Shown here: in pieces, positions 6,890 through 15,870 of the stretch
Layout of the letters: the number at the start of each line of letters is the position of its first letter
Position numbering within the stretch: position 1 is the first letter of the stretch
From: Opitutaceae bacterium
GTDB taxonomy: Bacteria; Verrucomicrobiota; Verrucomicrobiae; Opitutales; Opitutaceae
Assembly: GCA_031266495.1 (NCBI GenBank)
Contig: JAISAX010000273.1
Coordinates: forward strand, 1-21,869
Direction of reading: 5' to 3'
DNA: 21,869 nucleotides
Notes under the pieces: generated by a model
What the model was told of the DNA's origin: nothing
Databases searched by the model: none
What the model saw: the letters and a program-made list of their open reading frames with translations, nothing else
Program-made: the position numbers and the translations under genes

Positions 6890-9016
6890 ATGAACACCCT
6901 CCTTGATCCATCGCCACGGCTTGCCGTGCAAACAGCACCGGCGGACCAATACGCCATTGATGCCGCCCGGGAGGGTGTGTCCACTGTCCATCAAAAAAAT
7001 GCCCGGCCGGACGCCAGTGGCATTCTCCATTCCCGTCCGATAAACCTGCCACGCTGGCAACGCTGTTGCTATTACGCGCCATTCCAGCGCCACGCCATCA
7101 ACCCCGCCCTTGATCTCTGGCCGGAAGGTTACAACCAGTGCCACCCGCTGCCCCTTCACAGTCCGTCCGGGTTGGGCGGCGCCAAACGCGGCGGGATGTT
7201 CGCTATTTTCGAGCTGCACGACGGATCATTTCTCGCCCTCCTCCCTCTGGTCGGAATGCGATCCGTCGCTTGGCTGCGCGGCGACACCGACGTCTCGCTG
7301 CGCGTTGACGCCGCTCATTTCGGCTTCGCCGAAACGGCATTCTCCGGAGAACTTCCTCTTCTCGCCACGGCCCGCTCCTCCACTCCCTATGCCGCCACGG
7401 CTCGCGCCTGGGAACTCGCGTTGGCGCACCCGACCATTCGCGGACTCGGACGCCTTCGCAGGCAAAAACAGTATCCGGAAGTTTTCGAATACCTCGGATG
7501 GTGTTCGTTTGAAGAATACAAACTCGACATCAACGAAGGCGTCATCACCGACGCCCTGCGCGCCCTCGCGACCTCTCCGGTTCCCGTGCGTTGGGCGCTG
7601 ATCGACGATGGCCATATCGACGATGGCAGCCGCGCCGCCGATCCGCTTTTGCAGACTCAGGAAGGGGCGGAGAACGGGCCGGGCACGGCCCTCGCGGCCA
7701 TAAATGCCCGCCTTCTGCACAGCGCGCATCCACATCCTGAAAAATTTCCGCGTGGCTGGGCGCCGGTCCGCGCCGCAGCCTCCGCCAATCCGCGCCTTCG
7801 CTGGCTGGGGCTTTGGTTGAACCACAACGGTTACTGGGGCGGCATCGCTCCGTATCATAAACTCGGCGACGATGTTGACCGGCATCTCGTCTCGCTCGAT
7901 CCCGACGATCCCCGCTCACCCAAACTCCCCGGCGAATTTCCGGGCGACGCCGAGGTGTTTTACGAGGCATTCACGAAGCCGGTTCACGAAGCCGGTTTCG
8001 ATTTCATCAAGGTGGACAACCAGGCCGGCAACTTGAAGAAATATGCCGATTCGTCCGCCGTGAACAACGCCGTCGCCGCCGCCGTCGGCTGCCGCCATGC
8101 GCTCGAAAAAATCGTCGCGGAGCATTTTGACGCGATCATCGGCTGCATGGCGCACAACAACCTGTGCGTGCTCCATCAACCCGTGTCGCAAGTCATGCGA
8201 TGCAGCGAGGACTACAAGAAGGAGGACGCCTGGCGGGCGAAGCACCACCTGCACAATTCCTTCGGCAACATGCTCTGGATGGGGCAAACGGTTTGGGGCG
8301 ACCACGACATGTTTCACAGCAGCGACCGGGTGGCCGGCGCGCTCATGGCCCGCAGCAAGGCGATTTCCGGCGGTCCCGTTTATCTGTCCGATCATCCCGA
8401 TCATTTTGTCAGGGAACTGATCGGGCCGCTTCACCTTTCCGATGGCCGCATCCTGCGTCCGCTGGCGCCCGCGGTTCCCCTGCCGGAGAGCGTATTCATT
8501 GATCCTTACGAGGACGACGAGGCCTGGCGTGTCATCGCGCCCCTGCCGCACGGATGCGCGGCGCTGGCCGCTTACAATCTCACGCATCCGGGAAAAGACG
8601 TGCGCGGCACATGGCATATGGATGATCTCCGGCACCGCGAAGCGATGCTCTCGCTAGGTGCAAGTGGCGCGGGCGCCCCGCTCGCTTCCGAAAACCGGCA
8701 AATCCTCCTCTACGATACCCTCACCCGCGCCATCCGTCTTCTCACCTCCGGAGAACCGTCCGTTCCCTTCACGCTTGCGCCGCTCACCGACGCCTTCGTC
8801 ATCCTTTCGCCTGTCGTTCATGGCTGGGCGATTATCGGCAATCCCGAAAAATATCTCCCTCCCGTCTTCGTCACCCGGTTCGCAATCTCGCCTGACGGAT
8901 CCTCCGTCACCCTTGTCGGAGCCGAGGCCGGAAGCGTTCTCGTCTGGCACCGTAACACCGGACTTCGCCGGGTTGACCTTCCTGCCAACCAACAACCTGT
9001 CACCATCACTCCATAA
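6890..9016 (+). CDS. Sip1-related alpha-galactosidase (raffinose synthase family, GH36-like)
   Basis: About 708 residues from the ATG at 6890, matching the raffinose synthase/seed imbibition protein family (Pfam Raffinose_syn). Visible motifs are YLGWCSFEEYKLDI, WALIDDGHIDDG, FIKVDNQAGN with the probable catalytic nucleophile D376, and GDHDMFHSSD...KAISGGPVYLSDHP with the probable acid/base in D471-x-D473. Bacterial members release terminal alpha-galactose; raffinose synthesis is the plant activity. No signal peptide is seen, so it likely acts in the cytoplasm on imported oligosaccharides. The frame is open upstream to a GTG at 6782, and an ATG at 6839 is also possible. The 6890 start was chosen because the upstream segment does not look like family sequence. 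It follows the PEP-CTERM gene by 119 bases and precedes the prepilin-like gene by 18. Confidence 0.85.
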   Translation: MNTLLDPSPRLAVQTAPADQYAIDAAREGVSTVHQKNARPDASGILHSRPINLPRWQRCCYYAPFQRHAINPALDLWPEGYNQCHPLPLHSPSGLGGAKRGGMFAIFELHDGSFLALLPLVGMRSVAWLRGDTDVSLRVDAAHFGFAETAFSGELPLLATARSSTPYAATARAWELALAHPTIRGLGRLRRQKQYPEVFEYLGWCSFEEYKLDINEGVITDALRALATSPVPVRWALIDDGHIDDGSRAADPLLQTQEGAENGPGTALAAINARLLHSAHPHPEKFPRGWAPVRAAASANPRLRWLGLWLNHNGYWGGIAPYHKLGDDVDRHLVSLDPDDPRSPKLPGEFPGDAEVFYEAFTKPVHEAGFDFIKVDNQAGNLKKYADSSAVNNAVAAAVGCRHALEKIVAEHFDAIIGCMAHNNLCVLHQPVSQVMRCSEDYKKEDAWRAKHHLHNSFGNMLWMGQTVWGDHDMFHSSDRVAGALMARSKAISGGPVYLSDHPDHFVRELIGPLHLSDGRILRPLAPAVPLPESVFIDPYEDDEAWRVIAPLPHGCAALAAYNLTHPGKDVRGTWHMDDLRHREAMLSLGASGAGAPLASENRQILLYDTLTRAIRLLTSGEPSVPFTLAPLTDAFVILSPVVHGWAIIGNPEKYLPPVFVTRFAISPDGSSVTLVGAEAGSVLVWHRNTGLRRVDLPANQQPVTITP

Positions 9017-9034
9017 ACCACGCGCACTCCTCCC

Positions 9035-9700
9035 ATGCATCCCCGAACCCCCGATTCACTCTCGCCCCGCTGCGGCGTATCCGCCCGGGCATTCACGCTC
9101 ATCGAGCTTCTGACCGTCATTGCGATCATCGGCATCCTTGCCGCCATCATTATCCCGACCGTTGGAAAAGTCCGTGATTCCGCCCGCGCAGCCCAATGCC
9201 TCGGCAATCTCCGGCAGATGGGAATCGTCGCCCGTTTGTATTCGGAAGACAACAACGGAAAGCTCATGCACGCGGACTACAATTTCTCAAAAAAACTCTG
9301 GCCCTACGCATATCCGGCGCAAAAAAACAAGGTCATCAACATCAGCGGAAACCCTCCTCCCGATCTCAAGGACAGCATCTTCGAGTGCCCCAAGGTCTAT
9401 TCGGATCCATTCACCACGAAGCGCAGTTACGGCGTCAACTTCCATTTCGAACCATCGTATGCCGTGGAAAAAGACGCTGAGGGGAAAAAGACGGTTCTTC
9501 TTTCACGCTTCGAAGTGCCATCCCAAACACTGCTCTTTGCGGATACGAGAGAAGGCAGCGAATGCAAGAACAACACCATTTACGCCCGCCACAACAACAA
9601 GGCCAATGTCGTGTTTCTCGACGGCCACACCAAGGCGATCTCCGTTACCACTGCAATCACCGCATCCCCCTACATCCTCTTCTGGCTTGGGCGCGATTAA
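9035..9700 (+). CDS. Prepilin-like protein with N-terminal methylation motif and H-X9-DG motif
   Basis: A 221-residue protein with a class III signal: basic leader, cleavage expected between A19 and F20 ([24 protein letters not shown]), Glu at mature position 5 and a long hydrophobic helix, as in type II secretion pseudopilins and type IV pilins. Near the C-terminus H186, then nine residues, then D196-G197 ([14 protein letters not shown]) form the H-X9-DG motif. That motif marks large paralogous prepilin-like families of Planctomycetes and Verrucomicrobia. The protein would sit in the inner membrane with a globular domain outside. It lies 18 bases after the alpha-galactosidase gene and before the secreted hydrolases. 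A role in secretion or in surface display of these enzymes is possible but unproven. No pilus assembly genes are visible here. Confidence 0.9.
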   Translation: MHPRTPDSLSPRCGVSARAFTLIELLTVIAIIGILAAIIIPTVGKVRDSARAAQCLGNLRQMGIVARLYSEDNNGKLMHADYNFSKKLWPYAYPAQKNKVINISGNPPPDLKDSIFECPKVYSDPFTTKRSYGVNFHFEPSYAVEKDAEGKKTVLLSRFEVPSQTLLFADTREGSECKNNTIYARHNNKANVVFLDGHTKAISVTTAITASPYILFWLGRD

Positions 9701-9754
9701 ACCATCCTTCGCCATTTTCACAGCATCCCGTCCGCCAAAAACAAGCCTCTCCCT

Positions 9755-9771
9755 CCCCCCCCCCCCCCCCC
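9755..9771. repeat. C17 homopolymer upstream of a glycoside hydrolase gene
   Basis: Seventeen consecutive C lie 15 bases before the ATG at 9786, in the gap after the prepilin-like gene. A tract this long is prone to slippage and sits in the leader region where spacing to the start matters. Confidence 0.9.
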
Positions 9772-9785
9772 TCCATAAGAACTCC

Positions 9786-12700
9786 ATGCGAAAACAATCC
9801 ACTTCCCGAATCGCAAACATGACAACACGTATCCCGCCCCTGGTTGTCACCTGTCTCGTAATGTATTTTCTGATACCGCTGGCGATCATTCCGCCGTCCT
9901 GCCTCGCGGCGCCCCAAACCATTATCAATCTCGCGACCGAAGGCCCGCAGATGGGATTCCGATTCAAGAATTCTGGCCAATCCGGACAGACCAGGGAACT
10001 CGGAGGACGCCCGGCATTTGAAGTCACATGGGACGGTACCCAAAAACCTTTTTGCGAGTTCAGTTTTCACTCGGCCAAAAGACCGGCGCTGCCCGATTTC
10101 ATCCAGGCGAACATAGTCATGGACGTTTACATCCCCGAAAACAACCGGGCCACCCTGATCACCTTGCGCATTCTGGATCGGCACAATGAGGTTTTTCAGT
10201 TCCAGCAAAACCTCCCTCAAAACGTCACAGGCTGGCAGCAGATTATCTTCCCCATTGATGTCTCGAAGCCGCCTCCGGTGCGATGGGGAGGCAAGCCAGC
10301 CAATCAGAAAATCGACCCGCCCCTGAAAATCTACGGGGTGTCGGTCGGTTACAAGGACCGGCAATCGACCGGCACGCTTGGCATCGGCCCGGTGGCGGTG
10401 GAAGTGACCAGGGGCATCGTGCAAACGAAACTCGAAACAGGAAACCCGATACACGTCGTCAGACCCGGCGAGGAACATCTGCTCGCCATCAAACTGATCA
10501 ATCCGGGATCCTGGGCCGCCAACGTGAAACTTGAATACACCCTTGTTTTTGCAGGCGGAAAAGATGCCCCGGAAACCTTCACGCGGGAACTGGCGCTCCC
10601 GTCCCACGGGGAAAGCCAGGTCAAACTTCCCGCCCCGACAAAATATGGCGTTTACAAACTCGGCATCCGGCTCGCCGACGAACGGGGAAAATTTGCCGGC
10701 AAGGAAGTGAGCTATTGCTACATGCCCCCGGCCGGTCCTGTTCCAGGGCGGGCCAAGGGATTTATTTTCGGTATCAGCGAACACCCCCAGTGGTATCCGC
10801 GTCCCGAACAGGAACTTATGGCCCAGGCTGCGGCCTGGGCGGGCATCAAGGTCATCCGTGACGGGATCGACTGGAGCAAAATGGAACCCGTCAAGGGTCA
10901 GTGGAAATTTGAAAGCTTCGACCATTTTCTTGAGGTATTCGAAAAACAAGACATCGAACTGGCGCCCACATATCCGGGGCCGCTGCCCAAATGGGCGACC
11001 GCCGCCGACTGGAAACCCGCCAGGCCGGTCAACCGCGGACGTCCCCGCCCGGATTACGGACACTGGGCAACTTTCGTCCGCACCTTCGCCGGGCGCTACA
11101 AAGGCCGTATCCGTTTTGTGGAAACATGGAACGAGCCTGATCTGCTCTCCTTCGCCAATTTTACTCCGGAAGAATATGTCAAATTGATGGAAATAGCCTA
11201 CACCGAGACGAAGAAGATTGACCCCGGCATCCAGGTGCAATCCGGCGGATTCACGGCATTCAAGGTAAACGCGGCCAACTCGCCTGATCCGGATTTTCTG
11301 GAGAAGTCGGTTCGCCTCGGGAAAGATTTTTATGACATCTTTGCCATCCACGTTCACAGCTCCTTCGGCCACTACGTCACCAACATCACCAAGCTCGCCG
11401 AATTGCGCGCCTCCCTCGGCGACACCAAACCCTGGTGGTCCAACGAAACCGCCATCTCGGCCATTTCCGTTGGCGAGATCGGCCAGGCGGAAACTCTCTT
11501 CCGGAAATTCCTCTACAGTTGGGCGTACGGGGCTATCGGATACAATTGGTACAACCTCCGGAACAAGGGCTTTGATCCGAAAAACAACGAGCATAATTTC
11601 GGCCTCGTCACCCGGGATTTTTATCCCAAACCCGCTTACGCCACCTACAACATGCTGGCGCGCTACTACCGCGAAGGTGAATTTGTCAGGGGGATCAACA
11701 TCGGTCCCCGTTTGTATGGCTACCTGTTCAAAGGCAAAACCGGTGATTATCTGCTGGCCAACTGGAATGGTGATTCATTCACGGGCGACTCCCGCCCCGT
11801 CATTGTCACCAATGTCACCGGCCAGGCTTCCGCTGTCGATCTGTGGGGCAATGAAACCCCGATCCAGATTGCCAACGGAACGGTCGTCCTGCCCGTGACG
11901 CCGCGCCCGTCAACGCTTCGAATCAGCGGACAGACAAACGAGCCCGCCTTTGTCGGGGAATTATTCAGAATCAAGGAAAGACTGACTGTGTTGCCCGGGA
12001 CAAAACGCGACTTTGCCTTCACCCTCAACAACCCGGGCAGCCAGAATCTCGCCTTCAGCCTGAACTTCACGGCCCCCCCGGGACTGCAAATCACTCCGGA
12101 CCGCCATACCGTCATCATGCCGCCAAAAGAAGTGCGCGATGTCGTCTTCAACATAACGGCAAACCCCATGCCCGCCACCCAGGCCCGGGCATCCAGGTCG
12201 GGATCGGTCATGCTCGACATGCGCATCGGCGATTTGTGGCAAGGGAAACTCGACTACAACGTGCAAATCGCCACGTGTATCCAGCATGGTGATTTCGGGA
12301 GATTGCCCGCCTTTGAACTCAATGATCAGAGCCAGGTGACTCCACTCGTGCTGAACGAACCCTCCACCGCCCATCTTTTCTGGAAAGGGCCGGATGATCT
12401 CGGCGCAAAAGTCTGGCTGGCGGAAAAGGACGGGAAACTGAAAATCAAGGTCATCGTGACCGACGACATTCACTCGCAACCGTTTTCCGGGGAAGCCGTG
12501 TGGTCCGGCGACAACGTTCAATTGGGAATCGATGTGCCCGGACAAAACCTTTTCTGGGAAATCGGCCTCACGCACCTGGCGTCCGGAGCATCGGAAGTCT
12601 TCGTCTGGCAATCGCCCAGGGGCTTTTCGTCCCAAAATGTATTGAAAAACTTGACACTCAAAACCAGCCGGAACGAAACAGCCAGGCAAACGATCCATGA

Positions 12701-12881
12701 AGCCGAAATTCCCCTCGACAGCATCGGTCTGGACAGGAAGACCGCGAAGCTCGGGTTTGGCTTCAACATCCTGCTCAATGACAATGACGGCGCCACGCGT
12801 GAGAGTTTCATGGCCCTCAATCCCGGATTGGGCCGCGACAAGACATCGGAAAACTGGCCCGTCGTAGTTTTCGGGCAATGA
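9786..12881 (+). CDS. Secreted clan GH-A glycoside hydrolase with N-terminal beta domain and C-terminal CBM9-like domain (paralogue 1)
   Basis: 1031 residues from the ATG at 9786; the frame is open further upstream but overlaps the prepilin gene, and an ATG at 9819 is an alternative. A signal peptide covers about 1-42 (hydrophobic 17-37, cut near SCLAA). Then come a jelly-roll-like N-terminal domain (~44-215), a beta-sandwich (~216-320), a TIM barrel (~320-630), a beta domain (~635-715), an Ig-like segment (~720-830) and a CBM9-like C-terminal domain (~838-1031, motif VTDDIHSQPFSGE). The barrel has clan GH-A catalytic glutamates: E450 in FVETWNEPD (acid/base) and E554 in WWSNETA (nucleophile). 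It resembles GH39/GH5-like enzymes, but the exact family and substrate are not identified. The next gene is a close paralogue lacking the N-terminal domain. Confidence 0.82.
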   Translation: MRKQSTSRIANMTTRIPPLVVTCLVMYFLIPLAIIPPSCLAAPQTIINLATEGPQMGFRFKNSGQSGQTRELGGRPAFEVTWDGTQKPFCEFSFHSAKRPALPDFIQANIVMDVYIPENNRATLITLRILDRHNEVFQFQQNLPQNVTGWQQIIFPIDVSKPPPVRWGGKPANQKIDPPLKIYGVSVGYKDRQSTGTLGIGPVAVEVTRGIVQTKLETGNPIHVVRPGEEHLLAIKLINPGSWAANVKLEYTLVFAGGKDAPETFTRELALPSHGESQVKLPAPTKYGVYKLGIRLADERGKFAGKEVSYCYMPPAGPVPGRAKGFIFGISEHPQWYPRPEQELMAQAAAWAGIKVIRDGIDWSKMEPVKGQWKFESFDHFLEVFEKQDIELAPTYPGPLPKWATAADWKPARPVNRGRPRPDYGHWATFVRTFAGRYKGRIRFVETWNEPDLLSFANFTPEEYVKLMEIAYTETKKIDPGIQVQSGGFTAFKVNAANSPDPDFLEKSVRLGKDFYDIFAIHVHSSFGHYVTNITKLAELRASLGDTKPWWSNETAISAISVGEIGQAETLFRKFLYSWAYGAIGYNWYNLRNKGFDPKNNEHNFGLVTRDFYPKPAYATYNMLARYYREGEFVRGINIGPRLYGYLFKGKTGDYLLANWNGDSFTGDSRPVIVTNVTGQASAVDLWGNETPIQIANGTVVLPVTPRPSTLRISGQTNEPAFVGELFRIKERLTVLPGTKRDFAFTLNNPGSQNLAFSLNFTAPPGLQITPDRHTVIMPPKEVRDVVFNITANPMPATQARASRSGSVMLDMRIGDLWQGKLDYNVQIATCIQHGDFGRLPAFELNDQSQVTPLVLNEPSTAHLFWKGPDDLGAKVWLAEKDGKLKIKVIVTDDIHSQPFSGEAVWSGDNVQLGIDVPGQNLFWEIGLTHLASGASEVFVWQSPRGFSSQNVLKNLTLKTSRNETARQTIHEAEIPLDSIGLDRKTAKLGFGFNILLNDNDGATRESFMALNPGLGRDKTSENWPVVVFGQ

Positions 12882-13051
12882 CACCTCCACGTCACAACAA
12901 CAAAATGAATGCAGTCTTCGCAGACGCACACACTAGGTCCGTCGTTTTGACTGACGAGATCACCGCCAGACCCGCCAACAGCCTTCCGTTTTGGCGCGGC
13001 TATCTTTATCAACCCTGATCTCAATGTTGCCTGTTTAACGTTTTTTTTAAC

Positions 13052-13068
13052 CACTAATGGACACTAAT
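13052..13068. repeat. CACTAAT direct repeat spanning the start codon of the next gene
   Basis: CACTAAT occurs at 13052-13058 and 13062-13068, a 10-base period, directly after a T-run and TTAAC. It resembles a common type of short tandem intergenic repeat in environmental bacteria. The ATG at 13057 lies inside it. The rest of the 175-base gap (12882-13051) shows no clear gene or promoter. Confidence 0.5.
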
Positions 13069-15678
13069 AATCCGGCCATTCGCATTCATGGCATTGTATC
13101 CACCTGCATCAACATGTTGCTCTGCCTGTTGTTGATATTTGCAAGCCACGTCACCCACTGCATCGGTGCCGGAATACCAGTCGCCGATCCCGGTGATGTA
13201 ATAAGCGCTCCGGTAATTGTTACCCTTGAAACAGGAAACCCGTTGCATGTGCTTAAACCCGGCGAAGAAAATCTCCTGGGAATCCGCCTCAACAATCATG
13301 GAGAAAAAGAGGCGTCCATCAATCTCCGCTATACAATCACCTTTGCCGGTGCCCCCCCCTCCCCCCCCCCTGTCAGCAAGGATTTTTCCATCGGAGGGAA
13401 ATCCGATGTATTCATTCCCCTCCCGGCTCCTCTTCGCTACGGCGTTTACAAATTGAATATTAAAACAACCCGGCATCCGCAAAGTGAGGTTCGCGAGCAA
13501 AACCCAAGCTACTGCTACATGCCCCCCGCCGGTCCTGTCCCCGGACGCGCGAAAGGATTTCTCTTCGGCATAAACGAACACCCTCAATGGTATTCGCGAG
13601 ATCACCAGAAACTGATGGCACAGGCCGCCGCGTGGGCAGGTGTCAAAGTCCTTCGCGAAGGCATCGACTGGCGCCGCATGCAACCAACCCCGGACAAATG
13701 GGATTTCGACAGCTTCGATTTTGTCCTCAATGAATTCGGAAAACACGACATCGAGCTGGCTTCCACTTACCCGGGGCCATTCCCCAAATGGGCTATCGCC
13801 GCCGACTGGAAACCTGCCAATCCCAAGGCACATTGGGGAAGACCGCGCCCGGATTACGGCCATTGGAAAACGTTTATCAAAACATTTATCGAACGCTACA
13901 AGGGACGCATCCGTTTTGTGGAAACATGGAATGAACCCGACCTGATCGGCTTCGCCAATTTCACCCCCGGGGAATACGTCCGCCTGATGGAAATAGCCTA
14001 CCGTGAAACAAAAAAAATCGCCCCCGAAACGACCGTGCAATCAGGTGGTTTCACTCAATCGAAACTCGCGCCCGGCATTACAAGCGACCCGGATTTTTTG
14101 GAAAAAACCATCCGCACGGGAAAAGACTACTACGATATTCTGGCCTTTCACGGACACGGTTCGTTTCAACGTTACGAGTACCACATCCAGAACCTCGCCG
14201 CCATGCGCGCATCACTTGGCGACGACAAACCCTGGTGGCCCAATGAAACCGCAATATCCTCCATCCATGTCGGGGAGACAGGACAGGCGGAAACGCTCTT
14301 CCGGAAACTTCTCTACAGTTGGGCCAACGGAGCCATCGGCTACAACTGGTATAACCTCCGCAACAAAGGTTTTGATCCCAATAACAACGAGCACAACTTC
14401 GGTCTCGTCACCAGGGATTTTTACCCCAAACCTGCCTACGTGACTTACAACATGCTGGCGCGTTATTACCGCGAAGGCAAATTTGTCCGCGCTCATGATC
14501 TTGGCCCCGGATTATATGCTTACCTGTTTCGCGGAAAATCCGGCGATCATCTGCTCGCCAACTGGAATACCGATACGAACACAGATATTCGTCCGATCAT
14601 CATCACGCAAATCACCGGGAAAGCCTCCATCGTCGATCTTTGGGGAAATGAAACGCCGATTAATGTTATTAACGGAGCCTTGGTCCTGCCGACATGCCAA
14701 CGCCCCTCGACATTGCGCATCATACAACAAGAGAACGTCCCCATTGTCGGCGGGGAACTGTTTCAGATCAGCGAAACACAAACGGCACACGCCGACAAAA
14801 ACCGCCATTTCCTGCTCACCATAAAAAATCCTGCCGAACAAGATCTTGATCTGGATTTTCAGCTCGCCAACTCGCAAGGGACCAATCTCCCCCTCGCCCT
14901 GGATAAAAACGCCATTAATCTTCGCCCCGGCGAAACACGTGACATCTTGTTTACCGCACCACTTGAAACGTTTTCCTCCGCAACCGGAAATACGCCGCCA
15001 TCCCTTTCTCTGGGCGTCCGGGTTGGCGATCTGTATCAAGGAAAGGTCAAATACAAAATCAGACAAATCATGTCCATTCCCCAGGGTGACTTTTCCGATA
15101 CCCCGACCTTTGTGCTGGATAATGCGAACCAGATAACATCACTCGTCGTCAACGAACCTTCCAACGCACACCTTTTCTGGAAAGGTCCCGATGATCTTGG
15201 CGCCAAAATCTGGCTGTGCGAAAAAAATGATGCACTCCATTTCAAGGTAATCGTAACGGACGACATTCATACATGGCCGGTCACAGGAACGGACACATGG
15301 CTCAAGGACAAATTGCGACTCAATATAATCATTCCCGGGAATTCCCCGATGTGGGACATATCTTTTGCGCATCTCGAATCTGCCCCCACCAGCGTTCATA
15401 TCGAAATTGCCCCGGTCGGGCACTCACCAGACAAGGCGCTCCGGAAAATATCCGCCAAAACACGCCGGGATGAATCCGCCCGGGAAACGATTTACGAGGT
15501 GGAAATCCCGTTCGATGGCATCGGATTGACCAGGAACCTCATCCGGCAGGGATTGGGCTTCAGTCTTCAGATTACCGACAACGATGGCCTCAAACAAGAA
15601 AGCGTCATCTCGATCGCACCGGACCTGGGCTTCGGCAAAACAACGGACAACTGGCCCATCGTGATATTCGACCGATAA
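13057..15678 (+). CDS. Secreted clan GH-A glycoside hydrolase with C-terminal CBM9-like domain (paralogue 2)
   Basis: 873 residues, colinear with residues from about 215 onward of the preceding hydrolase and strongly similar through the barrel and C-terminal domains. A signal-like segment (hydrophobic 18-30, possible cut near A38) leads straight into the shared beta-sandwich (~54-165). The TIM barrel (~165-475) carries E293 in FVETWNEPD and E397 in WWPNETA as probable acid/base and nucleophile. The CBM9-like domain covers ~675-873 (VTDDIHTWPVTG). It lacks the jelly-roll-like N-terminal domain of paralogue 1. A C8-T-C10 tract (13352-13370) encodes the stretch APPSPPPV, where paralogue 1 has no such run. 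The sequence looks somewhat AT-richer than its neighbour. The start at 13057 lies within a short repeat; an internal ATG at 13114 would shorten the signal peptide. The substrate is unknown. Confidence 0.82.
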   Translation: MDTNNPAIRIHGIVSTCINMLLCLLLIFASHVTHCIGAGIPVADPGDVISAPVIVTLETGNPLHVLKPGEENLLGIRLNNHGEKEASINLRYTITFAGAPPSPPPVSKDFSIGGKSDVFIPLPAPLRYGVYKLNIKTTRHPQSEVREQNPSYCYMPPAGPVPGRAKGFLFGINEHPQWYSRDHQKLMAQAAAWAGVKVLREGIDWRRMQPTPDKWDFDSFDFVLNEFGKHDIELASTYPGPFPKWAIAADWKPANPKAHWGRPRPDYGHWKTFIKTFIERYKGRIRFVETWNEPDLIGFANFTPGEYVRLMEIAYRETKKIAPETTVQSGGFTQSKLAPGITSDPDFLEKTIRTGKDYYDILAFHGHGSFQRYEYHIQNLAAMRASLGDDKPWWPNETAISSIHVGETGQAETLFRKLLYSWANGAIGYNWYNLRNKGFDPNNNEHNFGLVTRDFYPKPAYVTYNMLARYYREGKFVRAHDLGPGLYAYLFRGKSGDHLLANWNTDTNTDIRPIIITQITGKASIVDLWGNETPINVINGALVLPTCQRPSTLRIIQQENVPIVGGELFQISETQTAHADKNRHFLLTIKNPAEQDLDLDFQLANSQGTNLPLALDKNAINLRPGETRDILFTAPLETFSSATGNTPPSLSLGVRVGDLYQGKVKYKIRQIMSIPQGDFSDTPTFVLDNANQITSLVVNEPSNAHLFWKGPDDLGAKIWLCEKNDALHFKVIVTDDIHTWPVTGTDTWLKDKLRLNIIIPGNSPMWDISFAHLESAPTSVHIEIAPVGHSPDKALRKISAKTRRDESARETIYEVEIPFDGIGLTRNLIRQGLGFSLQITDNDGLKQESVISIAPDLGFGKTTDNWPIVIFDR
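13352..13370. repeat. C8-T-C10 tract inside a coding region
   Basis: Eight C, one T and ten C lie in frame inside the second GH-A hydrolase gene, about 100 codons from its start. Any one-base change in length would shift the frame and truncate the protein before the catalytic barrel. Confidence 0.9.
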
Positions 15679-15682
15679 GTCA

Positions 15683-15870
15683 CATATGGGAACTTCCGGA
15701 AATTGAACAGAAGGTAACAAAGAGAACGAAGAACAACCAAGGATACAGACTGCTTGTTTCTATTTAATTTAATTAGAATAAATCTTCTATCATTCATGGT
15801 CTTCTTTGTTTTCCCGTCGTTCTCTTCGTTTCCTTCTGTTCAAAAATGAATTTTCAGAACCTTCCATATG
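15683..15870. repeat. Large imperfect inverted repeat between hydrolase genes
   Basis: The ends carry CATATG at 15683-15688 and 15865-15870. The core arms, GAACAGAAGGtAACaAAGAG on the left (from about 15705) and its inverse on the right (to about 15842), match over roughly 25 bases with two mismatches. Looser pairing extends on both sides, and an AT-rich centre (about 15750-15785) separates the arms. The whole would fold into a long hairpin. It fills the gap between paralogue 2 and the GH43-GH78 gene, and its right end includes the ATG of that gene at 15868. Its A/G-rich unit resembles widespread non-coding intergenic repeats. It could act as an attenuator or mRNA stabiliser. Confidence 0.75.

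Noticed and set aside
9120..9785. Upstream extension of the first GH-A hydrolase frame
   Set aside because: It overlaps the prepilin-like gene in another frame, is Ser/Pro-rich without motifs, and lies before the signal peptide at 9786.
9657..11594. Long minus-strand open frame opposite the first GH-A hydrolase
   Set aside because: Its composition (Gly/Phe/Arg-rich, no motif) is that of a shadow, and the plus strand has a signal peptide and catalytic motifs.
12882..13051. LacI-type operator before the second hydrolase (TTTAACGTTTTT)
   Set aside because: Only half of the palindrome is present; the dyad is not maintained on the right side.
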